This document shows, piece by piece, positions 37,492 through 47,387 of a stretch of DNA of 64,000 nt. Both the position numbers and the translations under genes were made by a program. The DNA lies in the NCBI RefSeq assembly GCF_009649845.1, contig NZ_WJIE01000003.1, forward strand, positions 62,001-126,000, written 5' to 3'. Every line of letters starts with the position of its first letter. Within the stretch, counting starts at the first letter, position 1. The notes under the pieces were generated by a model. It ran no database searches. It was not told where the DNA came from and was given only the letters and a program-made list of their open reading frames with translations. Source of the stretch: Polyangium spumosum (lineage in GTDB: Bacteria; Myxococcota_A; Polyangia; Polyangiales; Polyangiaceae).

Positions 37492-38583
37492 GTGAACGGG
37501 CCCTGGATCTGGGGCGCGCGCGTGGACGTGGCCGTCTTCGGGGGGTCCGCGGCGCTCGCGCTCGTGCTCGCCGCGCTCGCGCCCGCGCTGAGCGACGAGG
37601 GCGTGTTGCCGCTCTGGGGATGGATCACGTTCGTGCTCGTGGTCGACGTCGCGCACGTCCACACGACGTTCTTCCGGACGTACCTCGATCGCGAGGAGCT
37701 CGCGAAGCGCCGCGCGCTCTACATCGCCACGCCGCTCGGGTGCTGGGCCGCGGGCGCGCTCCTGCACGCCACGTCCGAGCGGCTGTTCTGGCGCGTGCTC
37801 GCGTACGTCGCGGTGCTGCACTTCGTCCGGCAGCAAGCAGGCTGGGTGGCGATCTACCGCGCGCGGGCCGGCGAACGATCGCAGCTCGGCCGCGCGCTCG
37901 ACGACGCCACGATCTACGCGTCGACGTGCTTCCCGCTGCTCTACTGGCACGCCCACCTCCCTCGCGCGTTCCGGTGGTTCGTCGAGGACGACTTCGTGAC
38001 CTTGCCGTGGCTCTCGGCGCTCGTCGTGCCCGCGGGGATCGTCTGGGCCGCGCTGCTCGTGGCGTACGCGGCGCGCGTGGTGATCACGTGGCGCCGCGGC
38101 GGGCCGAACAACCCGGGCAAGCACCTCGTGGTGGCGACGACGGCGATCACCTGGTTCTCGGGGATCGTCGCGACGAACTCGGACTTCCAGTTCACCGTGA
38201 CGAACGTGCTCGTGCACGGGATCCCGTACATGGCGCTGCTCTGGGCGTTCGCGCGGGAGCGCGCGCGGGAGGCGCCGAGGGGGCTCGTCGCGCGGATCGT
38301 GGCCGGCGGCGTGCTCGCGTTCATGGGGGTGGCGCTCGCCCTCGCGTTCGCCGAGGAGGCGCTCTGGGATCGGCTGGTCTGGCATGAAAAACCCTTGCTC
38401 TTCGGCGGGGCGCGCGAGGCGCCGCTGCTCGGCCCCGCGGCGCGGGCGGTGATCGTGCCCCTGCTCGCGCTGCCGCAGGCGACGCACTACGTGCTCGACG
38501 CGGTGCTCTGGCGACGCAGGGACACGGGGCCGGCGCAGGCGCGGGCGCTCGGCTTCCGGGGCGCGCCCGAGCCTGCCGCTTGA
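37492..38583 (+). CDS. Hypothetical polytopic membrane protein
   Basis: A 363-residue membrane protein with about eight hydrophobic segments. Histidines and charged residues sit in or near spans (DVAHVHTTFFRTYLDREE; VLHFVRQQAGWVAIY; HLVVATTAITWFSGIVATNSDFQFT; LVHGIPYMALL). This layout would suit a membrane-bound metal enzyme of the desaturase/hydroxylase type, but no complete His-box set is seen, so I assign no function. GTG start at 37492. The following aminopeptidase gene begins 32 bp downstream, suggesting co-transcription. Confidence 0.7.
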   Translation: MNGPWIWGARVDVAVFGGSAALALVLAALAPALSDEGVLPLWGWITFVLVVDVAHVHTTFFRTYLDREELAKRRALYIATPLGCWAAGALLHATSERLFWRVLAYVAVLHFVRQQAGWVAIYRARAGERSQLGRALDDATIYASTCFPLLYWHAHLPRAFRWFVEDDFVTLPWLSALVVPAGIVWAALLVAYAARVVITWRRGGPNNPGKHLVVATTAITWFSGIVATNSDFQFTVTNVLVHGIPYMALLWAFARERAREAPRGLVARIVAGGVLAFMGVALALAFAEEALWDRLVWHEKPLLFGGAREAPLLGPAARAVIVPLLALPQATHYVLDAVLWRRRDTGPAQARALGFRGAPEPAA

Positions 38584-38615
38584 CCGGGCCTCGCGGCGCG
38601 GCGAACGTGAGCGCG

Positions 38616-41315
38616 ATGCTTGCCAGGTCTCGCGGAGCGAGGCTCGTTTTGCCTCTCGTGGTGGCCCTCTCGGGCTGCATCCCGAACGCGCCGGTCTACC
38701 GCGTCGAGCCCACGCGGACGGCCGCCGAGGAGGCGCCGACACCTCCGCCGCCACGCGTGAACGGCCGCCTGCCGGACACGGCGCGGCCGCTCCGCTATGC
38801 GCTCTCGCTCTGGGTGAACCCGAAGGAGCCACGCTTCACCGGCGAGGTGCGGATCGACGTGGAGCTGCCCCGACCGACGAGGCACGTGGTGCTGCACGCG
38901 GCCGACATCGAGCTCAAGCGGGCGCAGGTGGTGGTCTCCGGCGAGCGTCGGGAGGCGCAGCTCTCGACGCGGCCGAGCGCGGGGCGGACGACGCCGGACG
39001 AGCTCGTGCTCGGCTTCGACGCGCCGCTGCCAGCGGGGCGCGCTTCGATCGAGATCACCTGGGTCGCGCCCTTCGGCGAGGGCACGGCGGGCCTGTTCCG
39101 CGTGGAGGACCGGGGCGCGTCGTACGCCTTCACGCAGCTCGAGCCCGTCGACGCGCGGCGGGTCTTCCCGTGCTTCGACGAGCCCGGCTTCAAGGTGCCG
39201 TTCGACGTGAAGGTCACGGTGCCGAAGGGGCAGATCGCGCTCTCGAACGCGCCGGAGAGCAGGCGCGCGCTCTCGCCGGACGCCGCGCACGAGACGTTCA
39301 TCTTCGCCACGACCGAGCCCTTGCCGACGTACCTCGTCGCCCTCGCGGTGGGGCCGCTCGAGGTCCGCGAGGCGAAGACGATCGTTGGTGGTCAAAAGGA
39401 TCCGATCCGGCTGCGCCTGATCACGACGCGAGGCAAGGCGAAGCTCGGCGAGCTCGTGCTCGACACGGCGGCGCGCGAGCTCGGGATCCTCGCGGGCTTC
39501 TTCGGCCGGCCATACCCTTACAAAAAGCTCGATCTCGTGGCGATCCCGGACCTCATGGCCGTGGCGATGGAGCACCCGGGGCTCGTGACGTTCCGCGAGG
39601 ATCTCGTGCTGCTCGACCCCGACGCGGCGTCGGCGGTAGGCAAGCAAGAGATGGCGTCCATCGTGGCGCACGAGCTCTCGCATCAGTGGTTCGGCAACCT
39701 CGTCGGGCCGCCGTGGTGGGACGAGCTCTGGCTGAACGAGGGCCTCGCGACGTGGATGACGGCGAAGGTCGTCGACGCGATCACGAAGGACACGAGCGCC
39801 GCCGCGTTCGCCGTGCGCGACAAGCACCTCGCCATGAAGCTCGACGAGCTCCCCTCCTCCCGCGCGGTGCGCGCGCCCGTGGTGAGCGCGGGAGACGCCG
39901 AGGACATCTTCGACGCGATCACCTACGAGAAGGGCGCGAGCCTCGCCCGCATGCTGGAGGGTTGGCTCGGCGAAGACGTGATGCAGAAGGGCCTCGTCGC
40001 GCACACGTCCGCGCACGCGCACGGCACGGCCTCGACGGACGCGCTGCTCAGGGCGCTCGGCGAGGTCTCGGGCAAGGACGTCGCCGCCGTGGCGCGGCCC
40101 TTCCTCGAACGAACGGGCGTGCCGCTCGTGCGCGCCGAGCTCACCTGCGAAAAGGACAAACCGCCGCGCGCCGAGCTCACGCTCGCCTCGCCGGCGCGAG
40201 GGTTCGTCGTGCCCGCGTGCGTCGCGTACGAGGGCGAAGGCGCGCCCGCGTGCGGGCTGCTCTCGGATCGGCTGACGCTCGAGCTCCCGCGGCGCGGCTG
40301 CCCGGCGTGGATCCATCCGAACGCGGACGAGCGCGGGTACTATCGTTTCGTGCTGCCGCGCGCGTCGTGGGACGCGCTCGTGAAGGTGGCGAAGAAGCTC
40401 TCTCCCGCCGAGCGCGTGGGCCTCGTGGCGAACGCGCTCGCGCTCGTGCGCAGCGGCGAGCTCGGCGCGGACGCGCTCCTCGATCTGCTCGCGTCGCTCC
40501 GGGGCGAGCGACACCCTGCCGTGCTCGCCGAGATGACGGAGAGCCTCCGGTGGATCCGCGTGGTGCTGCCGGACTCGGCGTCACGCGAGGCGCTCGGCCG
40601 CTTCGTGAGCTCGCTCTTTTTGCCGCTCGGCAAGGAGCTCGGCTGGGCGACACGCAAGCAGGACGACGACACCACGCGCCTCGCGCGCGTGGCCGTGCTC
40701 GAGGCGCTCGGCGTGCTCGCGGAGGAGCCGTGGACGCTGCGGCAAGCGGCGACACGCGCGACGGCGTACCTCGACGATCCCCGCGCGATCGACGCGGACA
40801 CGACGGCGGTGGCGCTGCTCGTCGCGGCGCGGAGCGGGGGGGACGAGCGGCTCCGGTCGCTCCGGGACGCGGTGCGGCTCTCGGCGACGCCGGAGGAGCG
40901 GGTCATCGCGGCGCGGGCGATCGGGAGGATCGGCGATCCGGCGGAGCTCGGCCGTGGCCTCGACATCGCGCGGGCCGGCGAGCTGCGGGCGCACGAGTTC
41001 GCCCGCGCGTTCCACGAGTCGGCGCGCGCGCCGGAGACCTTGTCCACGTCGCTCGGGTGGATCCGCGCGCGTGGGTCGGAGCTCGCCCCGCGGTTCGGCG
41101 CGGGGCTCTTGCTCGAGCTGTCGAGCGCGGTGGGCGAGGCGTGTGACGTGGCGACGCGGGACGACGCCTTGCGCGTGTTCAAGGCGATCTTCGAGGCGGC
41201 TTCCGTGAGCCCGAAGAAGCTCGCGGCGCTCGAGGCGCAGGCGAATCAATGCATTGCGGTGCGGGAGCGCGAGACGCCGCGGCTGCGGAAGAGGCTCGGG
41301 ATCGGGGCGCGGTGA
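38616..41315 (+). CDS. M1-family zinc aminopeptidase, lipoprotein
   Basis: An 899-residue zinc metallopeptidase expected to remove N-terminal residues from peptides outside the cytoplasm. A signal with lipobox VALSGC is followed by the M1 N-terminal beta domain (ARRVFPCFDEPGFKVPFDV), the catalytic HELSH (His352, Glu353, His356) and the third ligand Glu375 in WLNEGLATWM, an exact HEXXH-X18-E. The exopeptidase motif normally GxMEN is AMEHPG, so N-terminus recognition could differ. The C-terminal 350 residues form helical repeats as in ERAP1-type enzymes. ATG 38616 starts the signal; GTG 38607 is possible. Confidence 0.9.
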   Translation: MLARSRGARLVLPLVVALSGCIPNAPVYRVEPTRTAAEEAPTPPPPRVNGRLPDTARPLRYALSLWVNPKEPRFTGEVRIDVELPRPTRHVVLHAADIELKRAQVVVSGERREAQLSTRPSAGRTTPDELVLGFDAPLPAGRASIEITWVAPFGEGTAGLFRVEDRGASYAFTQLEPVDARRVFPCFDEPGFKVPFDVKVTVPKGQIALSNAPESRRALSPDAAHETFIFATTEPLPTYLVALAVGPLEVREAKTIVGGQKDPIRLRLITTRGKAKLGELVLDTAARELGILAGFFGRPYPYKKLDLVAIPDLMAVAMEHPGLVTFREDLVLLDPDAASAVGKQEMASIVAHELSHQWFGNLVGPPWWDELWLNEGLATWMTAKVVDAITKDTSAAAFAVRDKHLAMKLDELPSSRAVRAPVVSAGDAEDIFDAITYEKGASLARMLEGWLGEDVMQKGLVAHTSAHAHGTASTDALLRALGEVSGKDVAAVARPFLERTGVPLVRAELTCEKDKPPRAELTLASPARGFVVPACVAYEGEGAPACGLLSDRLTLELPRRGCPAWIHPNADERGYYRFVLPRASWDALVKVAKKLSPAERVGLVANALALVRSGELGADALLDLLASLRGERHPAVLAEMTESLRWIRVVLPDSASREALGRFVSSLFLPLGKELGWATRKQDDDTTRLARVAVLEALGVLAEEPWTLRQAATRATAYLDDPRAIDADTTAVALLVAARSGGDERLRSLRDAVRLSATPEERVIAARAIGRIGDPAELGRGLDIARAGELRAHEFARAFHESARAPETLSTSLGWIRARGSELAPRFGAGLLLELSSAVGEACDVATRDDALRVFKAIFEAASVSPKKLAALEAQANQCIAVRERETPRLRKRLGIGAR

Positions 41316-41505
41316 ATGCGCTCGCCGAGGCCGCGCCGTCGCGATTGCAATCGTCGGCGCCGCGTCGGAGGGTCGGGCGAATCCTGACCGTTTTTACCAA
41401 ACCACCGGAAAAACCTGCCAAGATCGTTTGACGTCGCACGATCCGCACGTCGATTCCCCGCTTCTGCCCGGCGGGCACTTCGGATAACCTCGATCGCCGG
41501 ACGAC

Positions 41506-43398
41506 ATGGCAGCGATCCAACTGTACTGCCCCTTCTGCGGGCAGAAATTATCCATCGAGACCGAAGCATTACGCGCGCAGACGACCTGCCCCCGCTGCGC
41601 GAAGGGCTTCGTGCCGATCGACGCGATCCCGCGAGACCAGACCTTGCCGGCGATCCAGGTCGGCGCTGCGGGCGGCGTCGGGGCGCCTTCGCCGCCTGCC
41701 GAAGAAAAAGCGGCCTCCAGCGAGGCGGGCCCGCTCGCCGCGCAAGTGAAGACGATCATGCTGCCGCCGAACGGCGGTCCGCTGCCGTTCGCCCCCGGGG
41801 CTGTGCGGCCTGCCGCGCCCTCCCCCGCGCCCGAGCCCACGCTCGACGGGCCCACCTTGATCCGCGCCGCACCGCCGGAGCCGGCCGCGGACGCGCCGGA
41901 AAAAGAGGACGCGCTCGCGGCGACCGTCCCGGTCGACCCTCCCGCCGCCGCGGAGCCGAAGCCCCTCGAAGCCACCGTGCCCGCGCCTCCGGCGGTCGAG
42001 ACCACGGCGCCCGCGGCGCCGGGGGACCTGCCGCCCATGACGTCCGATGGATTGGCCGCGACGGTGAACGCCGAGCCGGAGAGCCCGCCGGCCATTCCCC
42101 CTCCGCCGGCCCAAACGCCCGCCGCGGGCGCGATTTCGGCGGAGCTCGCCGGGCGCGCGTCGACGCTCCTGGGGTCCGTCAATGCGAGCGGCGGCGGGAA
42201 AATACTCGGGTTCGAGCACGTGGCCCTCGTCGCCGCCCTCGCGGCCGTCCTCTCGCTCGTGCTGCTCGCCGTCACGAACGCCTTCGCATTGCGGGCGATC
42301 GGAGGTTTTTTCGGGACGATCTCGCTCGCCGCGGCCCTCCTCGCGGCCGCCGCGTTCTGGCTCGTGCGTTCGCGCAAGGACGCCTCCGCGCTGCAGGCCC
42401 TGTCGAGACCGGCGCGACGAGCCTTGATCGGGGGCGTGGCCTCCTCGCTCGTGCTCGGGGCGGCGATCATGGGCGGGGTCGCCGCGGCGACCGGCGGCCC
42501 CTCGGAGCTCCTGCGCGCCGAGCACATGCCGCCGCCGAAGCTCCCGCCGAAGCCCGAGCTCCCGCCCGAGAAGCGCGCCGATTACAAGCTCAAGCGCGAG
42601 GGCCACGTCTTCGTGAACGGCGGCCTCCTGCACGTGCCGCCCAGGTTCCGCTCCGACGACGGCGAGTTCGACCTGTACATGCATTTCCACGGCAATACGC
42701 AGCTCGTCGAGGAGAGCGTCGCCGCGGCCGGGGTCAACGCGATCGTGTACGTCGTGAACGCGGGCAATGGCTCCGGGCCGTACGAGGACAAATTCTCGGT
42801 CGCGGGCGTGCTCGACCTGACGATCGAAAAAATCCAGGATACCGCGAAGAAACAAGGGCTGCGCGACGCCAGGGTGCGGCGCGTCGCGCTGGGCTCGTGG
42901 AGCGCGGGGTACGGGGCGCTCGCGAAGCTGCTCGACGTGACGAAAAACGTGGAGCGGATCGACTCGGTGCTCGTGCTCGACGGGATCCACGCCGCTTACC
43001 TCGACCCGAAGGCGAAGACCGTCGACCCCCTGCGGCTCGCGCCCTTCACGCGATTCGCGAAGCTCGCCGCCGAGGGGAAGCGGCTCTTTTCGATCACGCA
43101 CTCGGACATCGGGGGCACGAAATACGCGAGCACGGCGGAGACCGCGGACGCGCTCCTGCGAGAGGTGGGCGCCGAGCGGACGGCGGCGCAGGCGACGCCG
43201 CCGCGCGTGACCACGAAGACGGCGCTCGCGGCGTTCAACAAGGGCGCGCAGGACACGAAGCTCGAGCAGACGACGGAGGGCAAAAAAGGCGGCTTGCACG
43301 TGCGTGGTTATTCGGGGCAAACGCCCGATCAACACATGGCGCACCTCGTGCAAATGTCCGTGACGGTCCTCCCGGAGCTGGCCGAGCGCTGGAAATGA
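41506..43398 (+). CDS. Zinc-ribbon membrane protein with alpha/beta-hydrolase-like outer domain
   Basis: A 630-residue protein. Residues 8-34 hold CPFC and CPRC, an MJ0042-type zinc ribbon; then about 170 residues of Pro/Ala-rich linker. Three hydrophobic segments (about 236-330) anchor it. The C-terminal part after a Pro/Lys hinge looks like an alpha/beta hydrolase: LYMHFHGN, an elbow LGSWSAGYGAL, LDGIHAAYLD as acid candidate and QHMAHL near the end. The serine lies in GSWSAG. Substrate unknown. A cytoplasmic zinc ribbon with an outer hydrolase recalls gliding and cell-surface proteins of myxobacteria, but I cannot name a match. Confidence 0.65.
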   Translation: MAAIQLYCPFCGQKLSIETEALRAQTTCPRCAKGFVPIDAIPRDQTLPAIQVGAAGGVGAPSPPAEEKAASSEAGPLAAQVKTIMLPPNGGPLPFAPGAVRPAAPSPAPEPTLDGPTLIRAAPPEPAADAPEKEDALAATVPVDPPAAAEPKPLEATVPAPPAVETTAPAAPGDLPPMTSDGLAATVNAEPESPPAIPPPPAQTPAAGAISAELAGRASTLLGSVNASGGGKILGFEHVALVAALAAVLSLVLLAVTNAFALRAIGGFFGTISLAAALLAAAAFWLVRSRKDASALQALSRPARRALIGGVASSLVLGAAIMGGVAAATGGPSELLRAEHMPPPKLPPKPELPPEKRADYKLKREGHVFVNGGLLHVPPRFRSDDGEFDLYMHFHGNTQLVEESVAAAGVNAIVYVVNAGNGSGPYEDKFSVAGVLDLTIEKIQDTAKKQGLRDARVRRVALGSWSAGYGALAKLLDVTKNVERIDSVLVLDGIHAAYLDPKAKTVDPLRLAPFTRFAKLAAEGKRLFSITHSDIGGTKYASTAETADALLREVGAERTAAQATPPRVTTKTALAAFNKGAQDTKLEQTTEGKKGGLHVRGYSGQTPDQHMAHLVQMSVTVLPELAERWK

Positions 43399-43517
43399 GG
43401 GCGCGCCCGCAACCATGAGCCGGCGGGTCATTGCCGCGACGCGCAAACGTGTCGAGCCTCGCCGTGTCGCTGCTCGGAATTGAAAGAGCTCGGCTTTTCG
43501 TGATATGTGGTCGAAGG

Positions 43518-44831
43518 ATGAGAGCCTCGAAGCGCCGCTCCCTCCACGTCGCCCCGCTGTTGCTCGTGACGAGCTTCGCCGCCGGCCTGCTGGGCTGCGG
43601 ATCCACCCAGCAGAAGTGCAGGCCGGCGCTCTCCGGGGACCTCTCGGCCGAGGCGCCGCGGGTCGACGCCGGCGTGAAGGCGACCGTGGACGTGCGTGCC
43701 CAAGAGGTGGCCGAGCTGCGCGCCCGCGCCAAAGTGAACATCGACGCGGGTCGTTGGAGAGAGGCGCTGCCGGACCTGGAGCGCGCATTCGAGCTCTCGG
43801 GCGACGTGACGATCCTCGGCGACCTCGGCCTCGCCCTGCAGGCGGTCGGGCGCCTCGACGAAGCCTGGCTCGCGTTGCATCGATTCCGCGTGGAGGCGCG
43901 CGCGGCGTACGAGCCGGTCCGCGCGAGGATCGACGCCGCGCTCGGTGAGCTCTCGCAACAGCTCGGCGGCCTCGTGGTCGAGGGAGACCTCCCCGGCGCC
44001 CTCGTGCTCGTGCGGGGGCAGGTCGCGGCGGCATTACCCATGACCTCGCCCATTTACCTCGCGCCGGGGGACGTCTCGGTCGTGGTCCGCCCGCCCGGAA
44101 AGCCCGATTTGACGGTCCGCGCGCGTGTCGCCGTGGGCGCCGTGGCCCGCGCGAGCGCGAAGCTCGATACGCCCGACGTGGGCGTGGCCGCCGGAGGGCT
44201 CACGGGAGCCGTGGGAGGGACGGTCGGCGGGCTCGCCGGGGGGCTCACGGGCGGGCTCAAAAAGCCGGTGGGAGGTCTCACGGGAGCCGTCGGCGGAATC
44301 ACGGCGCCCGTCGTCGGCGGCGTGACCGCGCCCCATGCCGGCGTCAATGCTCCGACCCCCACGATCGACGCTCCGAGTGTCGGGCTCGACGCCCCGAACC
44401 TCGGGGCCCCCATCGGCGCCGTCACGGCGCCCGTCGGCGCGGTCGGGGCGCCGGTCGTCGCGGCCACGGCGCCCGTCTGGCCGATCGTGGTCGGCGTGGG
44501 CGGGCTCGCGGTGGTGGGCGGCGCGATCGCGGCGTCGGTCGTGCATTCGGGCAGGCTCGACAATTTCGACGCGAACCTCTGCGGCACCTCGGGCGCGAGC
44601 GCCCAGTGCCCCACGATCGAATCCGGAATCAAGGTGACGACCGGGCTCCAGGTCGTGGGGTACATCCTGGGCGCCGCCGCCCTCACGACGGGCATCGTGG
44701 TCTTCGCGGTGACGCGCTCGGCGCCCGACCTCGAATGCCCGAACGTCGGACGCGCGCCGGCATTCACGCTGAAATGCGCGCCCGGCGTGGACGGCAAGGG
44801 TGGCGGCGTGGGCTGCGTCGGCACGTTCTGA
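43518..44831 (+). CDS. TPR lipoprotein with Gly/Ala/Pro-rich repetitive region
   Basis: A 437-residue predicted lipoprotein (AAGLLGCGS). A short TPR-like stretch (RAKVNIDAGRWREALPDLERAFEL, LGLALQAVGRLDEAWLAL) is followed by a PEGA-like strand pair (GGLVVEGDLPGALVLV, IYLAPGDVSVVV). Next comes about 130 residues of low-complexity GGLTGAVGG and APxxGAxxAP units, then two membrane spans (WPIVVGVGGLAVVGGAIAA; VVGYILGAAALTTGIVVFAV). This resembles the myxobacterial PEGA/TPR proteins that accompany kinases, such as the one at 47.4 kb. The repetitive stretch could span peptidoglycan. ATG 43518. Confidence 0.7.
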   Translation: MRASKRRSLHVAPLLLVTSFAAGLLGCGSTQQKCRPALSGDLSAEAPRVDAGVKATVDVRAQEVAELRARAKVNIDAGRWREALPDLERAFELSGDVTILGDLGLALQAVGRLDEAWLALHRFRVEARAAYEPVRARIDAALGELSQQLGGLVVEGDLPGALVLVRGQVAAALPMTSPIYLAPGDVSVVVRPPGKPDLTVRARVAVGAVARASAKLDTPDVGVAAGGLTGAVGGTVGGLAGGLTGGLKKPVGGLTGAVGGITAPVVGGVTAPHAGVNAPTPTIDAPSVGLDAPNLGAPIGAVTAPVGAVGAPVVAATAPVWPIVVGVGGLAVVGGAIAASVVHSGRLDNFDANLCGTSGASAQCPTIESGIKVTTGLQVVGYILGAAALTTGIVVFAVTRSAPDLECPNVGRAPAFTLKCAPGVDGKGGGVGCVGTF

Positions 44832-44854
44832 TCGATTGTTTCAGGGCAAAACCA

Positions 44855-45715
44855 ATGACCGAATCCACGAGCAGGCGGATCCGCGTGGACGGCGCCGAGC
44901 TCCACGTGCTCACGGAGGGCTCGGGCCCTCCGATCCTCGTGCCCACGGGCTGCGGAGTCGAATTCTACCGCCGCACCTTCTCCCGACGGCTCCTCGAGAG
45001 CCATTCGCTCGTCTACGTGGAGATGCGCGGGACCGGCGAATCGTCGGGGACCCCCGAGGGCGCGACGTACACGACGCTCGCCGACGACCTCGACGCCGCA
45101 CGCGAGGGGCTCGGCATCGATCGGGCCGTCGTCATGGGTCATTCGAACCACGGGGCGATCGCGCTCGCGCTCGGGCTGCGCCACCCCGAGCACGTCGCCG
45201 CGGTCGTCGCCGTGGGGAGCGTTCCGGATTTCAGCCGCGCATTCAGCGTGGGCACCACGCGGTGGGAGGCCGAGGCGAGCGAGAGCGAAAAGGCGCTCCT
45301 CGCCCGGAAGCAGGCCGAGCTCCTCGCCCTCGATGCGAGCGCCACGGATCCCGACGAGCTCGCGCTCCGTCGATACCTTTCCCTGCATCCGCTCGTCTGG
45401 CGCGACCCGACGCTCGACGCCGGCGCCCTCTGGGGCGGCGCTCCGAGGGGATTCGCTCGTTACATGCAATCGGTGATCGTCCCGGAGGCGGGGCGCTTCA
45501 GCCTCGTCCCGGCGCTCGGCGAGATCCCTTGCCCCGTCCTCGCCCTCTCGGGCCGATACGATTACGTCTGCCCTGTCGAGCTCTGGGCCGAGTCCATCGA
45601 GAAGCTGCCGCGCGGCCGCCTCGACATCCTCGAGCGTAGCGGGCACAATCCGCATTACGAGGAGGCGGATCGATTCGATACCGTCTTGCTCGCGTTCCTG
45701 CGCGCCCTGTCGTGA
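44855..45715 (+). CDS. Alpha/beta-fold hydrolase, proline-iminopeptidase-like
   Basis: A 286-residue alpha/beta hydrolase with triad Ser in VVMGHSNHGAIAL, Asp in SGRYDYVCP and His in RSGHNPHYEEADRF. N-terminal VDGAELHVLTEGSGPPILVPTGC and VEMRGTGESSGTP resemble proline iminopeptidase and related acyl hydrolases. No export signal. It follows the TPR lipoprotein gene by 23 bp. ATG 44855. Confidence 0.85.
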   Translation: MTESTSRRIRVDGAELHVLTEGSGPPILVPTGCGVEFYRRTFSRRLLESHSLVYVEMRGTGESSGTPEGATYTTLADDLDAAREGLGIDRAVVMGHSNHGAIALALGLRHPEHVAAVVAVGSVPDFSRAFSVGTTRWEAEASESEKALLARKQAELLALDASATDPDELALRRYLSLHPLVWRDPTLDAGALWGGAPRGFARYMQSVIVPEAGRFSLVPALGEIPCPVLALSGRYDYVCPVELWAESIEKLPRGRLDILERSGHNPHYEEADRFDTVLLAFLRALS

Positions 45716-45889
45716 AGGCTTGCGCCCGGCGCGGATAACCAGAGACCACGCGCCGCCGCGGACGTTCGTGTCCCCTTAAAAAACACCGTACGGGAGAATA
45801 CCGGCGCTCAGGCACGGGCGAGAGATGGGCCCTGCGCTATGGTGTGCGAGGTCGCAGACGCACGGGAGATCGTCGGGCGGGGGGGACGA

Positions 45890-47386
45890 ATGCAGGTCGA
45901 GCGCAGGTCGGATTCGTCGTGGGAGGACGAGCCTTCGGGTCTGCCCGTGGCCATCGGCGACGTCCTCGATGGCAAGTATCGCGTCCTGCGTGTCCTCGGC
46001 AAAGGCGGCATGGGCGTGATCGTGGCCGCCACGCACGTCGAGCTCGGGCACAAAGTCGCGCTCAAGTTCCTGCTCAAATCCGCTGTCCAGAACGAGGAGG
46101 TCGTCGCCCGGTTCGCCCGCGAGGCCAGGGCCGCGGCCATGATCCAGAACGAACACGCGACGCGTGTCCTCGATATCGGGCGATTGCCGAGCGGCCAGCC
46201 CTACATGGTGCTCGAGCTGCTCGAGGGCTCGGACCTCGGCGCGCACCTCGCCCGCAGCGGCCCCCTCCCCATCGAAGACGCCGTCTCGTACGTGCTCGAG
46301 GCGTGCGAGGCGATCGCCGAGGCCCATTCCCTCGGCATCGTCCATCGCGACCTCAAGCCCGACAACCTGTTCCTCGCCAGGCGCCCGGACGGATCCCGCT
46401 CCGTGAAGGTGCTCGATTTTGGCATTTCCAAGTTCTCTCTCGACTCCGAATCGTCGTCGGCGCGCGGCGGGCCGCTCACGACGACGTCCGCCGTGATCGG
46501 ATCGCCGATGTACATGTCGCCCGAGCAGCTCCGCGCGACGCGCGACGCCGATCCGCGCTCCGACATCTGGTCCATCGGCGTGACCCTCTACGAGCTCATC
46601 GCGGGGGAAGGACCGTTCCCCTGGCAAAGCTTGCCCGAGCTCTGCGCGGCCATCCTGAAGGACCCGCCGACGCCGCTCCATTCACGCATGCCGGAGGTGC
46701 CGCCCGAGCTCGACGCGGCCATCCTGCGTTGCCTCGAGAAAAACCCGGCCGATAGATACACGAACGTCGCCGAGCTCGCGGTCGCGCTCTCGCCCTTCGG
46801 CCGGCCCGGGGCCATCGCGTCGAGCGAACGGGCCATGCGCCTGCTCTCTCGCGGGCAGGCCGCGGATCGAACCCCGAACGGGCGCGCCGCCCTGAACGAC
46901 GCGTGCACGAGCCCGACGCTGACCGATCCGCGTATCTTCTTGTCGCCCTTGCATTCGACGCCGCCCGTGGCGGCGACCGCCGTGCTCGAGCGCGGGGCCG
47001 CGTCCTCGAAATGGCCACGCTTGCCGCGGCCCCTCTCGGTCCTCGTGGTCTTCGCGGCGCTCGTCCTCGCAGGTGGCGCGGGGATCCGGCTTCGAAGCGT
47101 GTACGCGACGCCGGAGGTGGCCGCGGCGCAGGCGCGCGGCGGAATCGAGGCCTCGCTCGCCTCGGCATTCGCGAAGGTGACGCCGCCGAAGCCCTCGCCC
47201 GAGGCCACGGAGACGAAGGCGCCGCCGCGGGTCGTGGAAGAGACGCGGCCCGCGCCGCGCCCTGCGATCAAGCCCCCGCCCGGCGGCTGGCACAGGCCAC
47301 GAACGCAGGGAGCGACGGACAGGTCTCCGGACAAACCTCCGTCGTCGTCCGCGCAGAAGCCGAATCCCTTCGCGGACCGCGAGTGA
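45890..47386 (+). CDS. Membrane-anchored Ser/Thr protein kinase (Hanks type)
   Basis: A 498-residue kinase. The catalytic domain (about 27-320) has glycine loop LGKGGMG, Lys59 in KVALKFLL, HRDLKPDN with Asp154, the DFG Asp176, GSPMYMSPEQ and DIWSIGVTLYELI. A single span (LSVLVVFAALVLAGGAGI) follows a linker, leaving a short Pro-rich outer tail rather than a sensor domain. ATG 45890 follows GGGGGGACGA. The next three genes start 1 bp, minus 4 bp and 45 bp after their predecessors, so kinase, TPR protein, lectin lipoprotein and small lipoprotein form one operon. Confidence 0.92.
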   Translation: MQVERRSDSSWEDEPSGLPVAIGDVLDGKYRVLRVLGKGGMGVIVAATHVELGHKVALKFLLKSAVQNEEVVARFAREARAAAMIQNEHATRVLDIGRLPSGQPYMVLELLEGSDLGAHLARSGPLPIEDAVSYVLEACEAIAEAHSLGIVHRDLKPDNLFLARRPDGSRSVKVLDFGISKFSLDSESSSARGGPLTTTSAVIGSPMYMSPEQLRATRDADPRSDIWSIGVTLYELIAGEGPFPWQSLPELCAAILKDPPTPLHSRMPEVPPELDAAILRCLEKNPADRYTNVAELAVALSPFGRPGAIASSERAMRLLSRGQAADRTPNGRAALNDACTSPTLTDPRIFLSPLHSTPPVAATAVLERGAASSKWPRLPRPLSVLVVFAALVLAGGAGIRLRSVYATPEVAAAQARGGIEASLASAFAKVTPPKPSPEATETKAPPRVVEETRPAPRPAIKPPPGGWHRPRTQGATDRSPDKPPSSSAQKPNPFADRE

Positions 47387-47387
47387 T

